A stretch of DNA of 64,000 nucleotides from the NCBI RefSeq assembly GCF_027533645.1, contig NZ_JAQAGY010000027.1:1-64000 (forward strand), read 5' to 3'. The DNA is from Paenibacillus caseinilyticus (GTDB lineage: Bacteria > Bacillota > Bacilli > Paenibacillales > NBRC-103111). How positions within the stretch are numbered: position 1 is the stretch's first letter; each line of letters starts with the position of its first letter. Positions 17,189 through 25,815 of this stretch are shown piece by piece. The notes under the pieces are model-generated. The model ran no database searches. It was not told where the DNA came from and saw nothing but the letters and a program-made list of their open reading frames with translations. A program made the translations under genes and the position numbers.

Positions 17189-19018
17189 ATGAAGAAAAAC
17201 GAATTTCAAGCCCTAGGCGTCAGCCAAGAGCTCGCCGAAGCATTGCACAAACACGGGTACAACGAACCCACGCCGATTCAGCGGGAAGCGATCCCCTCGG
17301 TTCTCGCCGGGCATGATGTCATAGCCCAGGCCCAGACGGGCACCGGGAAGACACTGGCATTCGTCCTGCCGATTCTCGAGAGCATCGATCCGAACCGCCC
17401 GCATGTACAGGCACTTATCGTGACCCCTACCCGGGAGCTTGCCATTCAGATTACGGAAGAAGTCGCACGCTGGGCTCCCCTGAAGGAGATCCGGGTGCTG
17501 TCGGCCTACGGCGGCCAGGATGTCGAACGGCAGATCCGCAAGCTCGAAGGCGCGATTCATATCATCGTGGCGACACCTGGACGCCTGCTCGATCACATCC
17601 GCCGCGAAACGGTGCAGCTGCACAAGCTCTCTACCTTGGTCCTCGACGAAGCCGACCAAATGCTCCACATGGGCTTCCTGCCCGAGGTCGTCGAGATCAT
17701 CTCGGTCACGCCGACCCGCCGTCAGACGCTGCTCTTCTCAGCTACCATGCCCCAGCGGGTACGCCAGCTGGCCAAGGAGTATATGAAGCCGCCGGTTGAA
17801 ATCGAAGTGAAGGCTAAGCGCGTGACGCTCGATGAAATCGAACAGATCGTTGTGCAGACGACAGACCGCGGCAAGCTAGACGCCCTCTGCAAAGCGATGG
17901 AAGAAGATCCTCCCTTCCTCGGCATGATCTTCTGCCGCACCAAGCTGCGTGCGACGAAGCTGCGCGAAGAACTGGACGAGCGCGGCTACGCGGTGGACGA
18001 GCTCCACGGGGACCTCTCTCAAGCGAAGCGCGAGCAGGTGATGAAACGGTTCCGCGATGCCAAACTCCAGTTCCTGGTGGCTACCGATATTGCAGCCAGG
18101 GGTCTGGATGTCGAGGGCATCACCCACGTGTACAACTACGACATTCCGCATGATGCGGAAGGATACATTCACCGGATCGGCCGGACCGGACGCGCAGGAC
18201 AGACCGGCAAGGCGATTACCTTCGTCTCACCGCGGGACGCCTTCCACCTGGAGGCCATCGAGAAGGGCATCAAGATGTCGCTCGTAAAGCGGACAGGCCG
18301 CAGCGCAAGCGCGCTGGCCGAGACGCGCGCGGATGAGCGCGGGGAACGCGGCGGACGCCGGGGCGAAGCCCGCACGGCGGGCGGTCGCGGAGCGCGGGGC
18401 GCTGCAGGGCGCGGCGCCGGGGCACGTGGTGCGGCTGGCGGTCGCGGTGCAGCTGGACGCGGTGGCGACTCGGCGGAGCGCTGGGGCGGAGCACCGGGCG
18501 GCGGGCGCAGCGGAGCACCAAGCGGCGGGCGCAGCAGCGCAGCTGGCGGGCGCGGTGCAGCTGGACGCGGCGGCGACTCGGCGGAGCGCTGGGGCGGAGC
18601 ACCAAGCGGCGGGCGCAGCAGCGCAGCTGGCGGGCGCGGTGCAGCTGGACGCGGCGGCGACTCGGCGGAGCGCTGGGGCGGAGCACCGGTCGGCGGGCGC
18701 AGCAGCGCAGCTGGCGGACGCCCGGCAGCGGGCACGCGCAGCGGCGGCGGCGCGCTGCCGTGGAACGGCACGCAGGGCAGCGGCGAGCGTGATGGCGAGA
18801 GCCGCGGCGCGGGACGCAGCACGGCGGGCGGTCGCGGCGCAGCTGGTGGAGCGCGCGCAGGCGGCGGCGAGCGCTGGAGCAGCAGCCCGCGGCCAGGCGG
18901 CGAGCGCGGAGCGCGGGGCGGACGGCCGGGCGGCGGAGCACCGCAGGGCGGCGCAGGGCGCGGATCCAAGCCGGCCGGGCGCAGCGGAGCACCGGTCGGG
19001 CGCAAGCGCGGCAGATAG
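17189..19018 (+). CDS. DEAD-box RNA helicase with long repetitive RGG-rich tail (CshA-like)
   Basis: ATP-dependent RNA helicase. The core (about 1-365) has the full motif set: Q motif with EPTPIQ, AQTGTGKT (about 48-55), PTRELA, TPGR, DEAD, SAT, ARGLD and HRIGRTGRAG. The C-terminus (about 370-609) is a low-complexity Arg-Gly-Gly/Ala/Ser region, expected to bind RNA and possibly to drive condensate formation. It holds three near-identical copies of a block containing GRGGDSAERWGGAP. A GGGGAG site precedes ATG 17189. CshA-type helicases act in cold adaptation, ribosome assembly and mRNA decay. The tail is unusually long and DNA-repetitive, so its length may differ between strains. Confidence 0.93.
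   Translation: MKKNEFQALGVSQELAEALHKHGYNEPTPIQREAIPSVLAGHDVIAQAQTGTGKTLAFVLPILESIDPNRPHVQALIVTPTRELAIQITEEVARWAPLKEIRVLSAYGGQDVERQIRKLEGAIHIIVATPGRLLDHIRRETVQLHKLSTLVLDEADQMLHMGFLPEVVEIISVTPTRRQTLLFSATMPQRVRQLAKEYMKPPVEIEVKAKRVTLDEIEQIVVQTTDRGKLDALCKAMEEDPPFLGMIFCRTKLRATKLREELDERGYAVDELHGDLSQAKREQVMKRFRDAKLQFLVATDIAARGLDVEGITHVYNYDIPHDAEGYIHRIGRTGRAGQTGKAITFVSPRDAFHLEAIEKGIKMSLVKRTGRSASALAETRADERGERGGRRGEARTAGGRGARGAAGRGAGARGAAGGRGAAGRGGDSAERWGGAPGGGRSGAPSGGRSSAAGGRGAAGRGGDSAERWGGAPSGGRSSAAGGRGAAGRGGDSAERWGGAPVGGRSSAAGGRPAAGTRSGGGALPWNGTQGSGERDGESRGAGRSTAGGRGAAGGARAGGGERWSSSPRPGGERGARGGRPGGGAPQGGAGRGSKPAGRSGAPVGRKRGR
18438..18726 (+). repeat. 84-bp tandem repeat encoding the RGG tail block
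   Basis: Within the helicase gene a unit of about 84 bp (28 codons) occurs about three times; the first copy has an extra 27-bp insertion encoding GGGRSGAPS-like residues. The copies differ by only a few bases, which implies recent duplication or ongoing homogenisation. Confidence 0.85.
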
Positions 19019-19118
19019 GCCATGAAAGCGATCCCTTTACCTCATCTGCGAAACCATGTAAAATAAAGGTAGGCCCACCCGGCAAGGAACTGCACTTCAA
19101 ATACGAAGGAGGGTTTCC

Positions 19119-19709
19119 ATGTACGAACTAAAAGACAAAGAGCTGATTTTTGTATTCACCGGTCCGAACGGCGCAGGACGCCGAACGGTCGCCCAGATGT
19201 CCGGAAGTACGTTAGGCGTAAAGCAGGTTATATCGTATACGACACGCCCTCCGCGCTCATCCGAAGTTGACGGGCAGGACTATCACTTTGTTTCCCAAGA
19301 AGAATTCAAAGCGGCCGAGGAGAAACAAGAATTTATCGAAGTCATTGAGATCGACGGAAACTGCTACGGCATCAAAGAAGCCGATGTCGCTTCGCAGCTC
19401 CAATCATTAGGTGCGGTCTTCCTGGTATTAAACCGCTTCGGGGCGGAAGCTCTGAAGAAGGTCTATGGTGACCGGGTCGTGCGGATCTTCATCTATGCCG
19501 ACCGCGATACGGTGCTGAAGCGGGAGCAGGCACGGGGCGACACTCCGGAACTCATTGAGCGCTATATGTCCCATTATGAGGAAGAAATGGCCTACAAAGA
19601 TTCCTGTGAGCATGTGTTCGAGAATCTCGATCTCGCCCATACGGTATTTGATCTGACAAAAGCGTTGGATGATACATACCTTCACCGGAACTTGCTGGAT
19701 CTCGACTGA
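19119..19709 (+). CDS. Guanylate kinase-like protein with altered P-loop
   Basis: A 196-residue protein of the guanylate kinase fold. The GMP-binding segment SYTTRPPRSSEVDGQDYHFV (about 35-54) is well kept, as are EFIEVIEIDGNCYGI and VFLVLN. The P-loop, however, reads GPNGAGRRT (15-23), with Arg21 where kinases have the catalytic lysine (GxxGxGKx[ST]). It could be a degraded or non-canonical kinase, a GMP/GDP-binding regulator, or still partly active. A housekeeping gmk is expected elsewhere in the genome. An AAGGAGGG site precedes ATG 19119. It is separated from the helicase by 100 nt and followed by a terminator. Confidence 0.8.
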   Translation: MYELKDKELIFVFTGPNGAGRRTVAQMSGSTLGVKQVISYTTRPPRSSEVDGQDYHFVSQEEFKAAEEKQEFIEVIEIDGNCYGIKEADVASQLQSLGAVFLVLNRFGAEALKKVYGDRVVRIFIYADRDTVLKREQARGDTPELIERYMSHYEEEMAYKDSCEHVFENLDLAHTVFDLTKALDDTYLHRNLLDLD

Positions 19710-19779
19710 TCGCAGCTGTCCTAGGGTATACGGTATACGCATGCGATACAAATTACGATAGGAATACATTCAGACAACC

Positions 19780-19817
19780 AAGGACCGAAGGCCTCTCGCG
19801 AGGCCGATGGTCCTTTT
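19780..19817 (+). terminator. Terminator after the guanylate kinase-like gene
   Basis: AGGACC-G-AAGGCCTC pairs with GAGGCC-GA-TGGTCCT across TCGC, followed by TTTTT. Confidence 0.85.
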
Positions 19818-19851
19818 TCAACAAAATTCAGACCTTTCAGGAGGAATACCT

Positions 19852-20367
19852 ATGGCTTTAACCTTGCCCGCACCAACCGAGTACAATGAGTTCTACGCAG
19901 GATATATCGCTCAGGCGCCCAAAGAGAATCTCTCCGGCCATCTCCAGGAGCAGTTACACCAAACCGCCGCCCTCGTACGGGGGCTGTCCGAAGAACAAGC
20001 TCTCCACCGGTACGCGGAAGACAAATGGAGTGTCAAAGAGCTGCTCGGCCACATGGCCGATACGGAGCGGATCATGAGCTACCGGCTGCTGCGGATTGCC
20101 AGGGGCGATACCACCCCCCTGCCGGGATTCGACCAGGATCTGTTCAATCGCGGCGCATCTTTCGACGATTGGTCTGTCGGTCAGCTCGCCGATGAATTAA
20201 CCCTTGTTCGACAGGCTACGCTAAGTTTGATAGCCGGCCTCCGTCCGGACGACTGGCTCCGCGAAGGTTCGTTAAGCGGCTTTCCAATTACGGCCCGTGC
20301 GCTGGCTCACATTATTGCCGGTCACGAACTGCACCATCTGCGGATCCTCCAGGAACGTTATATATAA
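19852..20367 (+). CDS. DinB/YfiT-type four-helix metal-binding protein
   Basis: A 171-residue DinB_2 superfamily protein, a four-helix bundle with a His-based metal site, often a bacillithiol- or thiol-dependent transferase. Conserved elements are WSVKELLGHMADTERIMSYR, with the first metal His, and the C-terminal ITARALAHIIAGHELHHLRIL, with the other two. ATG 19852 has CAGGAGG 7 nt upstream. The HEAT-repeat gene follows after 19 nt and is likely in the same operon. The exact reaction is unknown; in bacillithiol producers such proteins can act as S-transferases. Confidence 0.85.
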   Translation: MALTLPAPTEYNEFYAGYIAQAPKENLSGHLQEQLHQTAALVRGLSEEQALHRYAEDKWSVKELLGHMADTERIMSYRLLRIARGDTTPLPGFDQDLFNRGASFDDWSVGQLADELTLVRQATLSLIAGLRPDDWLREGSLSGFPITARALAHIIAGHELHHLRILQERYI

Positions 20368-20386
20368 TAGAAGGAGTTTTTTCACG

Positions 20387-21583
20387 ATGCCCATCGTATC
20401 CATTGAACCGACACCCAGTCCCAATACCATGAAGATCAATATGAGCGAGTCGCTGCCGGGCGGTATCCGCGAGACCTACAACCGGGAACAGGCCGCGGAA
20501 GCCCCCACGCCCGAACTGCAGCGCCTGCTCGCGATCGATGGCGTGAAGGCATTCTACCGCGCGGCGGATTTCATTGCTGTAGACCGGCTCCCCAAAGGAG
20601 ACTGGGGCCAAATCCTTGCAGCCGTCAGGGAAGTGCTCGGTACCACAGCTGTGGCCGGATCGGCCCAGGGCAGCACAACAACCTCTCCCCAGGCATCAAA
20701 TGCCCAAGACGGAGAGGCGGTAATCGCAGGAACCTCCTATGGCGAAGTGCATGTCTACCTGCAGCACTTCCGCGGCATTCCACTGCAAGTGCGCGTGGCG
20801 AGCGGCGATGAAGAACAGCGTGCCGCGCTCCCTGCCCGCTTCAGCGATACGGCCATCCGGGCGGCCTCAGCTTCCCCCAACCTCATCAAGGAACGCACCT
20901 TGGAGGAGTGGGATACCCGCTACGGCTCGCTGCAGGAAGTGCTGGACGAGGTGCTCCAGGAACTGGATGCTGCCTATTCCGATGCCCAGCTCGAAGAGCT
21001 GGCGGCCGAGGCTGCGGCCGGTGCCGGAACGGGAGACGCCCAGCAGCGCGCCGCGAAGACACGCAGGGTACTCTCTTACGCGGAGGCTGAAGCGCTGCTG
21101 CGTTCGCCTGAGTGGAAAGAGCGCTATGCGGCGCTCCGCCAGATTCAACCGTCCGCCGAAACGCTGCCGCTGCTTCTGACGGCATTGGACGACGAACAGG
21201 CCGCAGTCCGGCGCCTCGCTTCCGTCTATCTCGGCGATCTGAAGGATCCCTCCGTGCTGCCGCACCTCTACCGTGCCTTGAAGGATCCCTCCCCTTCTGT
21301 CCGCCGGACGGCGGGAGACACGCTGTCCGACCTCGGCGACCCTGCAGCGCAGGAAGCGATGATCGGGGCACTCTCCGACCCCAACAAGCTGGTACGCTGG
21401 CGGGCCGCTCGCTTCCTCTATGAGGTTGGAGACGAGCAGGCGCTTCCTGCGCTCCAGGCGGCCGAAGACGAGCCTGAATTCGAAGTCCGTATGCAGATCC
21501 GCATGGCGCTGGAGCGGATCGAAGGCGGCGAGGAAGCCGCGGGTTCGGTCTGGCAGCAGATGGCCCGCCGCGAACGCTCCTAG
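20387..21583 (+). CDS. NFU N-terminal domain - HEAT repeat protein (CvfC/YpgR-like)
   Basis: A 398-residue protein combining an N-terminal Nfu/NifU N-like domain (about 1-90: PTPSPNTMKIN, VKAFYRAADFIAV, DRLPKGDW) with HEAT-like repeats (about 220-390: LPLLLTALDDEQAAVRRLAS, VLPHLYRALKDPSPSVRRTA, MIGALSDPNKLVRWRAARFL). The architecture is that of conserved virulence factor C of staphylococci and YpgR of B. subtilis. The iron-sulfur CxxC of real Nfu scaffolds is absent, so a scaffold role is doubtful; protein binding seems more likely. ATG 20387 has AAGGAG 10 nt upstream. The stop codon abuts the stop of the convergent MBL gene with no gap. Confidence 0.85.
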   Translation: MPIVSIEPTPSPNTMKINMSESLPGGIRETYNREQAAEAPTPELQRLLAIDGVKAFYRAADFIAVDRLPKGDWGQILAAVREVLGTTAVAGSAQGSTTTSPQASNAQDGEAVIAGTSYGEVHVYLQHFRGIPLQVRVASGDEEQRAALPARFSDTAIRAASASPNLIKERTLEEWDTRYGSLQEVLDEVLQELDAAYSDAQLEELAAEAAAGAGTGDAQQRAAKTRRVLSYAEAEALLRSPEWKERYAALRQIQPSAETLPLLLTALDDEQAAVRRLASVYLGDLKDPSVLPHLYRALKDPSPSVRRTAGDTLSDLGDPAAQEAMIGALSDPNKLVRWRAARFLYEVGDEQALPALQAAEDEPEFEVRMQIRMALERIEGGEEAAGSVWQQMARRERS

Positions 21584-22561
21584 CTAGCGCAAGCCGCCAC
21601 TCGCGACTTCGGCCAGCGGCCGGATCGTCTCGCCGAAGGTGAGCACTCTCAGCCGCTCAGGCGGCAGACCTTGGCGCGTCCACTCCGCGTGAAGCCGGTC
21701 GAGCGCTTCGCGCGGGGTGTCGTCCGCCAGCCGAAAGGTGCCGTAGTGCATCGGCACGCACACCTGAGCTCCGCAATCGATGAAGGCCTGTACCGCTTCC
21801 TCCGGATTCACATGCTGTTTGCCGGTATACCACTCGGGGTCGTAGGCCCCGATCGGCATCAGCGCCCACTGAATCCGAAAGCGCTCGCCTATCGTTTTGA
21901 ACCCTCCAAAATAAGCACTGTCCCCCACAAAATAAACCGCCAGCCGCTCCCCGTGATGCGTCACAGGCCGCAGCACCCAGCCTCCCCAATGAGATGCGTT
22001 CGTATCGAACAGCGTCCTCCGCGTCCAATGCTGCGCCGGTACAAAGTGCAGCTCCAAGCTGTCCAGTCTCACCGTATCCCACCAGTTCACTTCCGTAATC
22101 CGCTGAATCCCCATGCTCCGCAGCTTCTTCCCGAGCCCCGCCGGCACCAGCATCTGAACGCCCGGGTTATGCCGATGAACCGTCCGCAGCGAAGCGGTAT
22201 CCATATGGTCGTAGTGGCTGTGCGACAGCAGGACGGCATCGATCCGGGGCAGATCCTCCGGGAGCAGTCCGGGCGGTGCCAGACGTTTCTCCAGCCCCAT
22301 CCGCTGCGCCCATACCGGGTCGGTGAGCAGGTTCTTGCCCTCCATCTGCAGCAGGAAAGAAGAGTGGCCGATCCAGGTCATCGTCGGTTCCGTATGGTTC
22401 GTCTTCAGGAATTCGACCTGTTTTTGCTCGCATTGGGGCACCACATAACTCCGGTCTTTCAGCTTGATTTTCTTACGTTCCTTGCGCCACTTCTGTATAA
22501 AAGGCAGCTTTTTACGCAACCGGATGCCATCCAGATTTACATACCGACCTTTGATTTTCAC
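21584..22561 (-). CDS. MBL-fold metallo-hydrolase, NAPE-PLD/RomA-like
   Basis: A 325-residue metallo-beta-lactamase-fold enzyme of the RomA / N-acyl-phosphatidylethanolamine phospholipase D-like group. The metal motif HSHYDH occurs in VLLSHSHYDHMDTASL. TMTWIGHSSFLLQMEG and LLTDPVW are the typical N-terminal strands; FVPAQHWTRR, FVGDSAYFGGF and CVPMHYGTFRL carry the remaining ligands. No signal peptide is seen, so it is probably cytoplasmic or peripheral. Substrate unknown. It lies alone between two plus-strand genes and ends directly against the NFU-HEAT gene. Confidence 0.88.
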   Translation of the reverse strand: MKIKGRYVNLDGIRLRKKLPFIQKWRKERKKIKLKDRSYVVPQCEQKQVEFLKTNHTEPTMTWIGHSSFLLQMEGKNLLTDPVWAQRMGLEKRLAPPGLLPEDLPRIDAVLLSHSHYDHMDTASLRTVHRHNPGVQMLVPAGLGKKLRSMGIQRITEVNWWDTVRLDSLELHFVPAQHWTRRTLFDTNASHWGGWVLRPVTHHGERLAVYFVGDSAYFGGFKTIGERFRIQWALMPIGAYDPEWYTGKQHVNPEEAVQAFIDCGAQVCVPMHYGTFRLADDTPREALDRLHAEWTRQGLPPERLRVLTFGETIRPLAEVASGGLR

Positions 22562-22788
22562 AGCGTCCGCCTCCTTCGTCCGGGATCCTCTGCGGATCCG
22601 GTTTCTCTACTTATTACCCCGGCAGCCCGCCTTGTATGCGTCCCGAGACCCGTCCTGCCGGCCGGATTCTATCACACCTTACCGGCTGATCCCGCAGCTG
22701 CAGCACCTACCTCTATCCTTCCCAAGCGAGTGTGGTACAATGAGCAGATGATCGATAACAGCCATATAGGAAAGGACAGATCCCTTAT

Positions 22789-23463
22789 ATGAGCGCTCCG
22801 GCGCGTTATGTCATCTTCTCCGGAGGGACGCTCGGCCCCTGGGCCCTCCGGATTCTTCAGGAAGGGGACCAGCTGATCGGCGCGGACCGCGGCGCCCTCT
22901 TCCTCACCGAACAGGGACTGCGCCCCGATATGGCGCTCGGCGACTTCGATTCCGTAAGCGGGGAGGAACGCGAGCGGGTACGGGAACGCAGCATCCGCTT
23001 CCTCTCCTGTGATCCGGTCATGAAAGATTGGACCGACACGGAGATGGCCTTCACTTGGGCACTGGAGCAGGGGGCGTGCGAGATTGTCATGACCGGCGTA
23101 CTCGGCAGCCGATGGGATCATTCCCTGGCGAATGTGCATCTGCTTCGCCGCGGTCTGGCGGCAGGGATTCCCTGCCGGATCGTCGACGAGTTCAACGAGC
23201 TGCAGCTCATGGACGCCCGCGCGCCGCTCGAGCTGCGCAGAAGCCCGCACGCCCATGTGTCGCTGCTGCCGCTGAGCCTCGATGTGCACGGAATCACCCT
23301 CGAAGGTTTCCGTTATCCGCTCCACGAAGCTTCGCTAACCATCGGACAGTCCCTCGGCATCTCCAACGTACTTGTGGAAGAGACCGGAACAGTACGCATC
23401 CGGGAGGGCCTCCTGCTCGTCATCCGCAGCTGCGACCCGGAACCCGGGGCCTCCCTGCTCTAA
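22789..23463 (+). CDS. thiN: Thiamine diphosphokinase
   Basis: Converts thiamine to thiamine diphosphate using ATP. The 224-residue protein shows GADRGA, the metal-binding ALGDFDSV, KDWTDTEMAFTWAL (family KDxTDxExA) and GSRWDHSLANVHLL. The C-terminal beta-sandwich ends with the expected SLTIGQSLGISN. The start at ATG 22789 has only a weak purine-rich site. It is not linked to the TPP-riboswitch-controlled thiC 15 kb away and shows no riboswitch of its own, in line with a salvage and activation role needed at all times. Confidence 0.93.
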   Translation: MSAPARYVIFSGGTLGPWALRILQEGDQLIGADRGALFLTEQGLRPDMALGDFDSVSGEERERVRERSIRFLSCDPVMKDWTDTEMAFTWALEQGACEIVMTGVLGSRWDHSLANVHLLRRGLAAGIPCRIVDEFNELQLMDARAPLELRRSPHAHVSLLPLSLDVHGITLEGFRYPLHEASLTIGQSLGISNVLVEETGTVRIREGLLLVIRSCDPEPGASLL

Positions 23464-23559
23464 TTCCCGCGGCAGTCGCCTCAGGGATCCGGGCCTGAAT
23501 TCAATGAAGGGCACCAACCAAGCAGATCATCCCTTGCCTGAATCCGCTCCGCGTACGAA

Positions 23560-23605
23560 AAAGGACCGCCGCCGGGGAGCATGCTCCGGGCTGCGGTCCT
23601 TTTCG
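23560..23605. terminator. Bidirectional terminator between thiN and the ABC exporter
   Basis: AAAAGGACCGC pairs with GCGGTCCTTTT around a GC-rich middle that can fold further. A and T runs lie on the two outer sides. Confidence 0.85.
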
Positions 23606-23637
23606 TTCTCCTATCGCATGTATGCCCTCTCGCCAGG

Positions 23638-25764
23638 CTATGCCGATGTCGTCTGTACGGTGCCCCCGGACTGCAGCTGATACATCCGGTAGTACCGGCC
23701 CTGCAGCGCCATCAGCGTCTCATGCGTACCGCGCTCGACGATCTCGCCGCGGTGCAGCACGAGGATCTGGTCCGCCTCGCGGATCGTGGACAGCCGGTGG
23801 GCGATCACGAAGGTCGTGCGGCCGGCACTGACCACACGCAGCGCCTCCTGGATCAACCCTTCGGTCTCGCTGTCGATGGAAGCGGTCGCCTCATCGAGGA
23901 TCAGGATGGCCGGGTCGAAGGCAAGCGCCCTCGCGAAGGAGATCAGCTGCCGCTGTCCCGCAGACAGCGTACTGCCCCGCTCCACCACGCGTTCGTCATA
24001 GCCGCCCGGCAGCCGCTCCACGAAGTCCGCCGCCCCGACGTCCGCCAGCGCTTTGCGCACCTGCTCCGGACCGATGCTCCCGTTATACAGCGACACGTTG
24101 AATTTGATGTCGCCGGAGAACAGGAACGGATCCTGCAGGACGATCCCCATATGCTTGCGCAGGGCCTGTTTCGAGATCCGGCGGATCTCTTCGCCATCGA
24201 TCGTAATCGCGCCGTCCGTCGGCTCATAGAAGCCGAGGAGCAGGTTCATGATCGAGCTTTTGCCCGATCCGGTATGGCCCACGAGCGCCACTGTCTCCCC
24301 TTTGTTCGCCTCGAACGTAATGCCCCGCAGCACCGGCTCGCCCTCTTTGTAGGCGAACGTCACGTTGTCGAACTTCACGTGTCCCTGCGGTCTTGGCACT
24401 TCATCGCTCTTCGCTACCTCGGTGCCTTCCATATCCATCAGATGAAATACCTTCTCGGCCGAGACGACCGCACGCTGGGCATTCATCAGTTGGTCGAAGA
24501 TACCGATGATCGGCTGGAAGAACCGTCCCGTATAATCGATGAACGCATAGAACACCCCGAACGAGATCGCCGTCTGCAGCGACTGGCCGCCGAAGTACCA
24601 GATGGCCCCCGCCGTGAAGAGCGAACCGACTAGGCCCGTGAAGTTGCGCGAAGACAGGGAGAACAGGCGGATCTGCTTAATATTCGCCCGGTAGCGATCT
24701 TCATTGAGTGCATTGAACTCGCCCATCCGGCTCTTCTCTTGACGGAATGCCTGTAGAATCGGCATGACGTTAATGGATTCGTTCAGCATCGCGTTCATGT
24801 CACTGAGCCTGGCCCGCATGATCGTAATGTATTTTTTGGAATACTTCAGATGCACGTACATCACGACGGCGAACAACGGCATGAACACCAGCGTCACCAG
24901 CGCCAGCCGGTAATCCAGCAGGAACAGTGCGATATAGATGCCCACAATATTAATGGAGCTGACCACGAAGGTGGCCATGAAGCTCATGAATAAGTCCCGG
25001 ACCGCCTCCGTATCGTTCGCGATCCGCGAGACGACCTGCCCGATCGGCGTCGCATCGAAATACCGGATCGGCATGCGCTGGATATGATTCATAAGGTCCA
25101 TCCGCATCCGCTGGATAATCCGGAGAGCCGTCGACTGCAGCGTAAAGCCCTGGATGTAGTGGAGCACGCTGCCGAGCACCAGCAGACCGAAGAAAGCCGC
25201 CAGCCACCGAATCACGGCCGGGATATCGTACCGGTAGAAGGCTACGGTCTCTGCCGTGGTCAGCTTACGGGCCGGGAACACGCGGCCTTCGCCGTCCCTG
25301 CTCTTCCAGAGAAGCTCCGAGCCTTCCGCTCCTTCCCCCTCCCGTGTGACGGACCAGGAGCCATCCGCGGCTCCCTCCACGCCGCGGACCAGATACATGC
25401 CGCTGCTGAGTTGTAGGATGCGGGCCTCCTTCCAGAACTCCGGACCGGCTGCCGATCCTCCCGCCGCACGGCCTTCTTCCAGCCAATCCTTGCGGACGTA
25501 AGCCGTTCCGTCCAGTTCCACCTGAGCGATGCCGCCCGGCGCGGCTCTATCCTTCCCGGTCCATTCGTACCAGGGCTGGGCGATGCCGCCGATGTGGCGG
25601 TCGATGATCGTCTTCGCGATAAACGGTCCGGCAAGCTCGGCGCCGACCGCACAGCAGAGTACCAGCAGCGCGGCGGCAATCCGGTATTTGAACAGGAGCG
25701 CGTAGGCCAGCAGCCTGCGGAACACCGGGATTCTTGTTTCTCCCGTATTGGGTTGCGGTTCCAT
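23638..25764 (-). CDS. bmrD: Heterodimeric multidrug ABC exporter subunit, BmrD-like
   Basis: ABC half-transporter of 708 residues (membrane domain then ATPase). TM1 lies near 20-45. An inserted soluble segment of about 120 residues (about 60-190, rich in Gly, Glu and Trp) precedes TM2, as in BmrD of B. subtilis, where this forms an extracellular domain. The ATPase has Walker A GHTGSGKSS, a slightly altered signature LSAGQ, and Walker B ILILDEA with the catalytic glutamate. It therefore provides the intact Walker B of the active site and a degenerate signature. It lies 51 nt after its partner. The BmrCD assignment rests on this asymmetry and layout; the drug spectrum is unknown. Confidence 0.88.
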   Translation of the reverse strand: MEPQPNTGETRIPVFRRLLAYALLFKYRIAAALLVLCCAVGAELAGPFIAKTIIDRHIGGIAQPWYEWTGKDRAAPGGIAQVELDGTAYVRKDWLEEGRAAGGSAAGPEFWKEARILQLSSGMYLVRGVEGAADGSWSVTREGEGAEGSELLWKSRDGEGRVFPARKLTTAETVAFYRYDIPAVIRWLAAFFGLLVLGSVLHYIQGFTLQSTALRIIQRMRMDLMNHIQRMPIRYFDATPIGQVVSRIANDTEAVRDLFMSFMATFVVSSINIVGIYIALFLLDYRLALVTLVFMPLFAVVMYVHLKYSKKYITIMRARLSDMNAMLNESINVMPILQAFRQEKSRMGEFNALNEDRYRANIKQIRLFSLSSRNFTGLVGSLFTAGAIWYFGGQSLQTAISFGVFYAFIDYTGRFFQPIIGIFDQLMNAQRAVVSAEKVFHLMDMEGTEVAKSDEVPRPQGHVKFDNVTFAYKEGEPVLRGITFEANKGETVALVGHTGSGKSSIMNLLLGFYEPTDGAITIDGEEIRRISKQALRKHMGIVLQDPFLFSGDIKFNVSLYNGSIGPEQVRKALADVGAADFVERLPGGYDERVVERGSTLSAGQRQLISFARALAFDPAILILDEATASIDSETEGLIQEALRVVSAGRTTFVIAHRLSTIREADQILVLHRGEIVERGTHETLMALQGRYYRMYQLQSGGTVQTTSA

Positions 25765-25815
25765 GGTGATCTTGGCACTTCCTTCCTCGTAGCTTCCTCC
25801 GCTTGGCGGAGAGGA

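Noticed and set aside
18438..18726. CRISPR array
   Set aside because: The repeats are in frame, contiguous and have no unique spacers; they encode the RGG tail.
18169..19100. Long antisense reading frames over the helicase tail
   Set aside because: They are Pro/Arg/Ala-rich translations of the GC-rich RGG repeat and have no ribosome binding site or family features.
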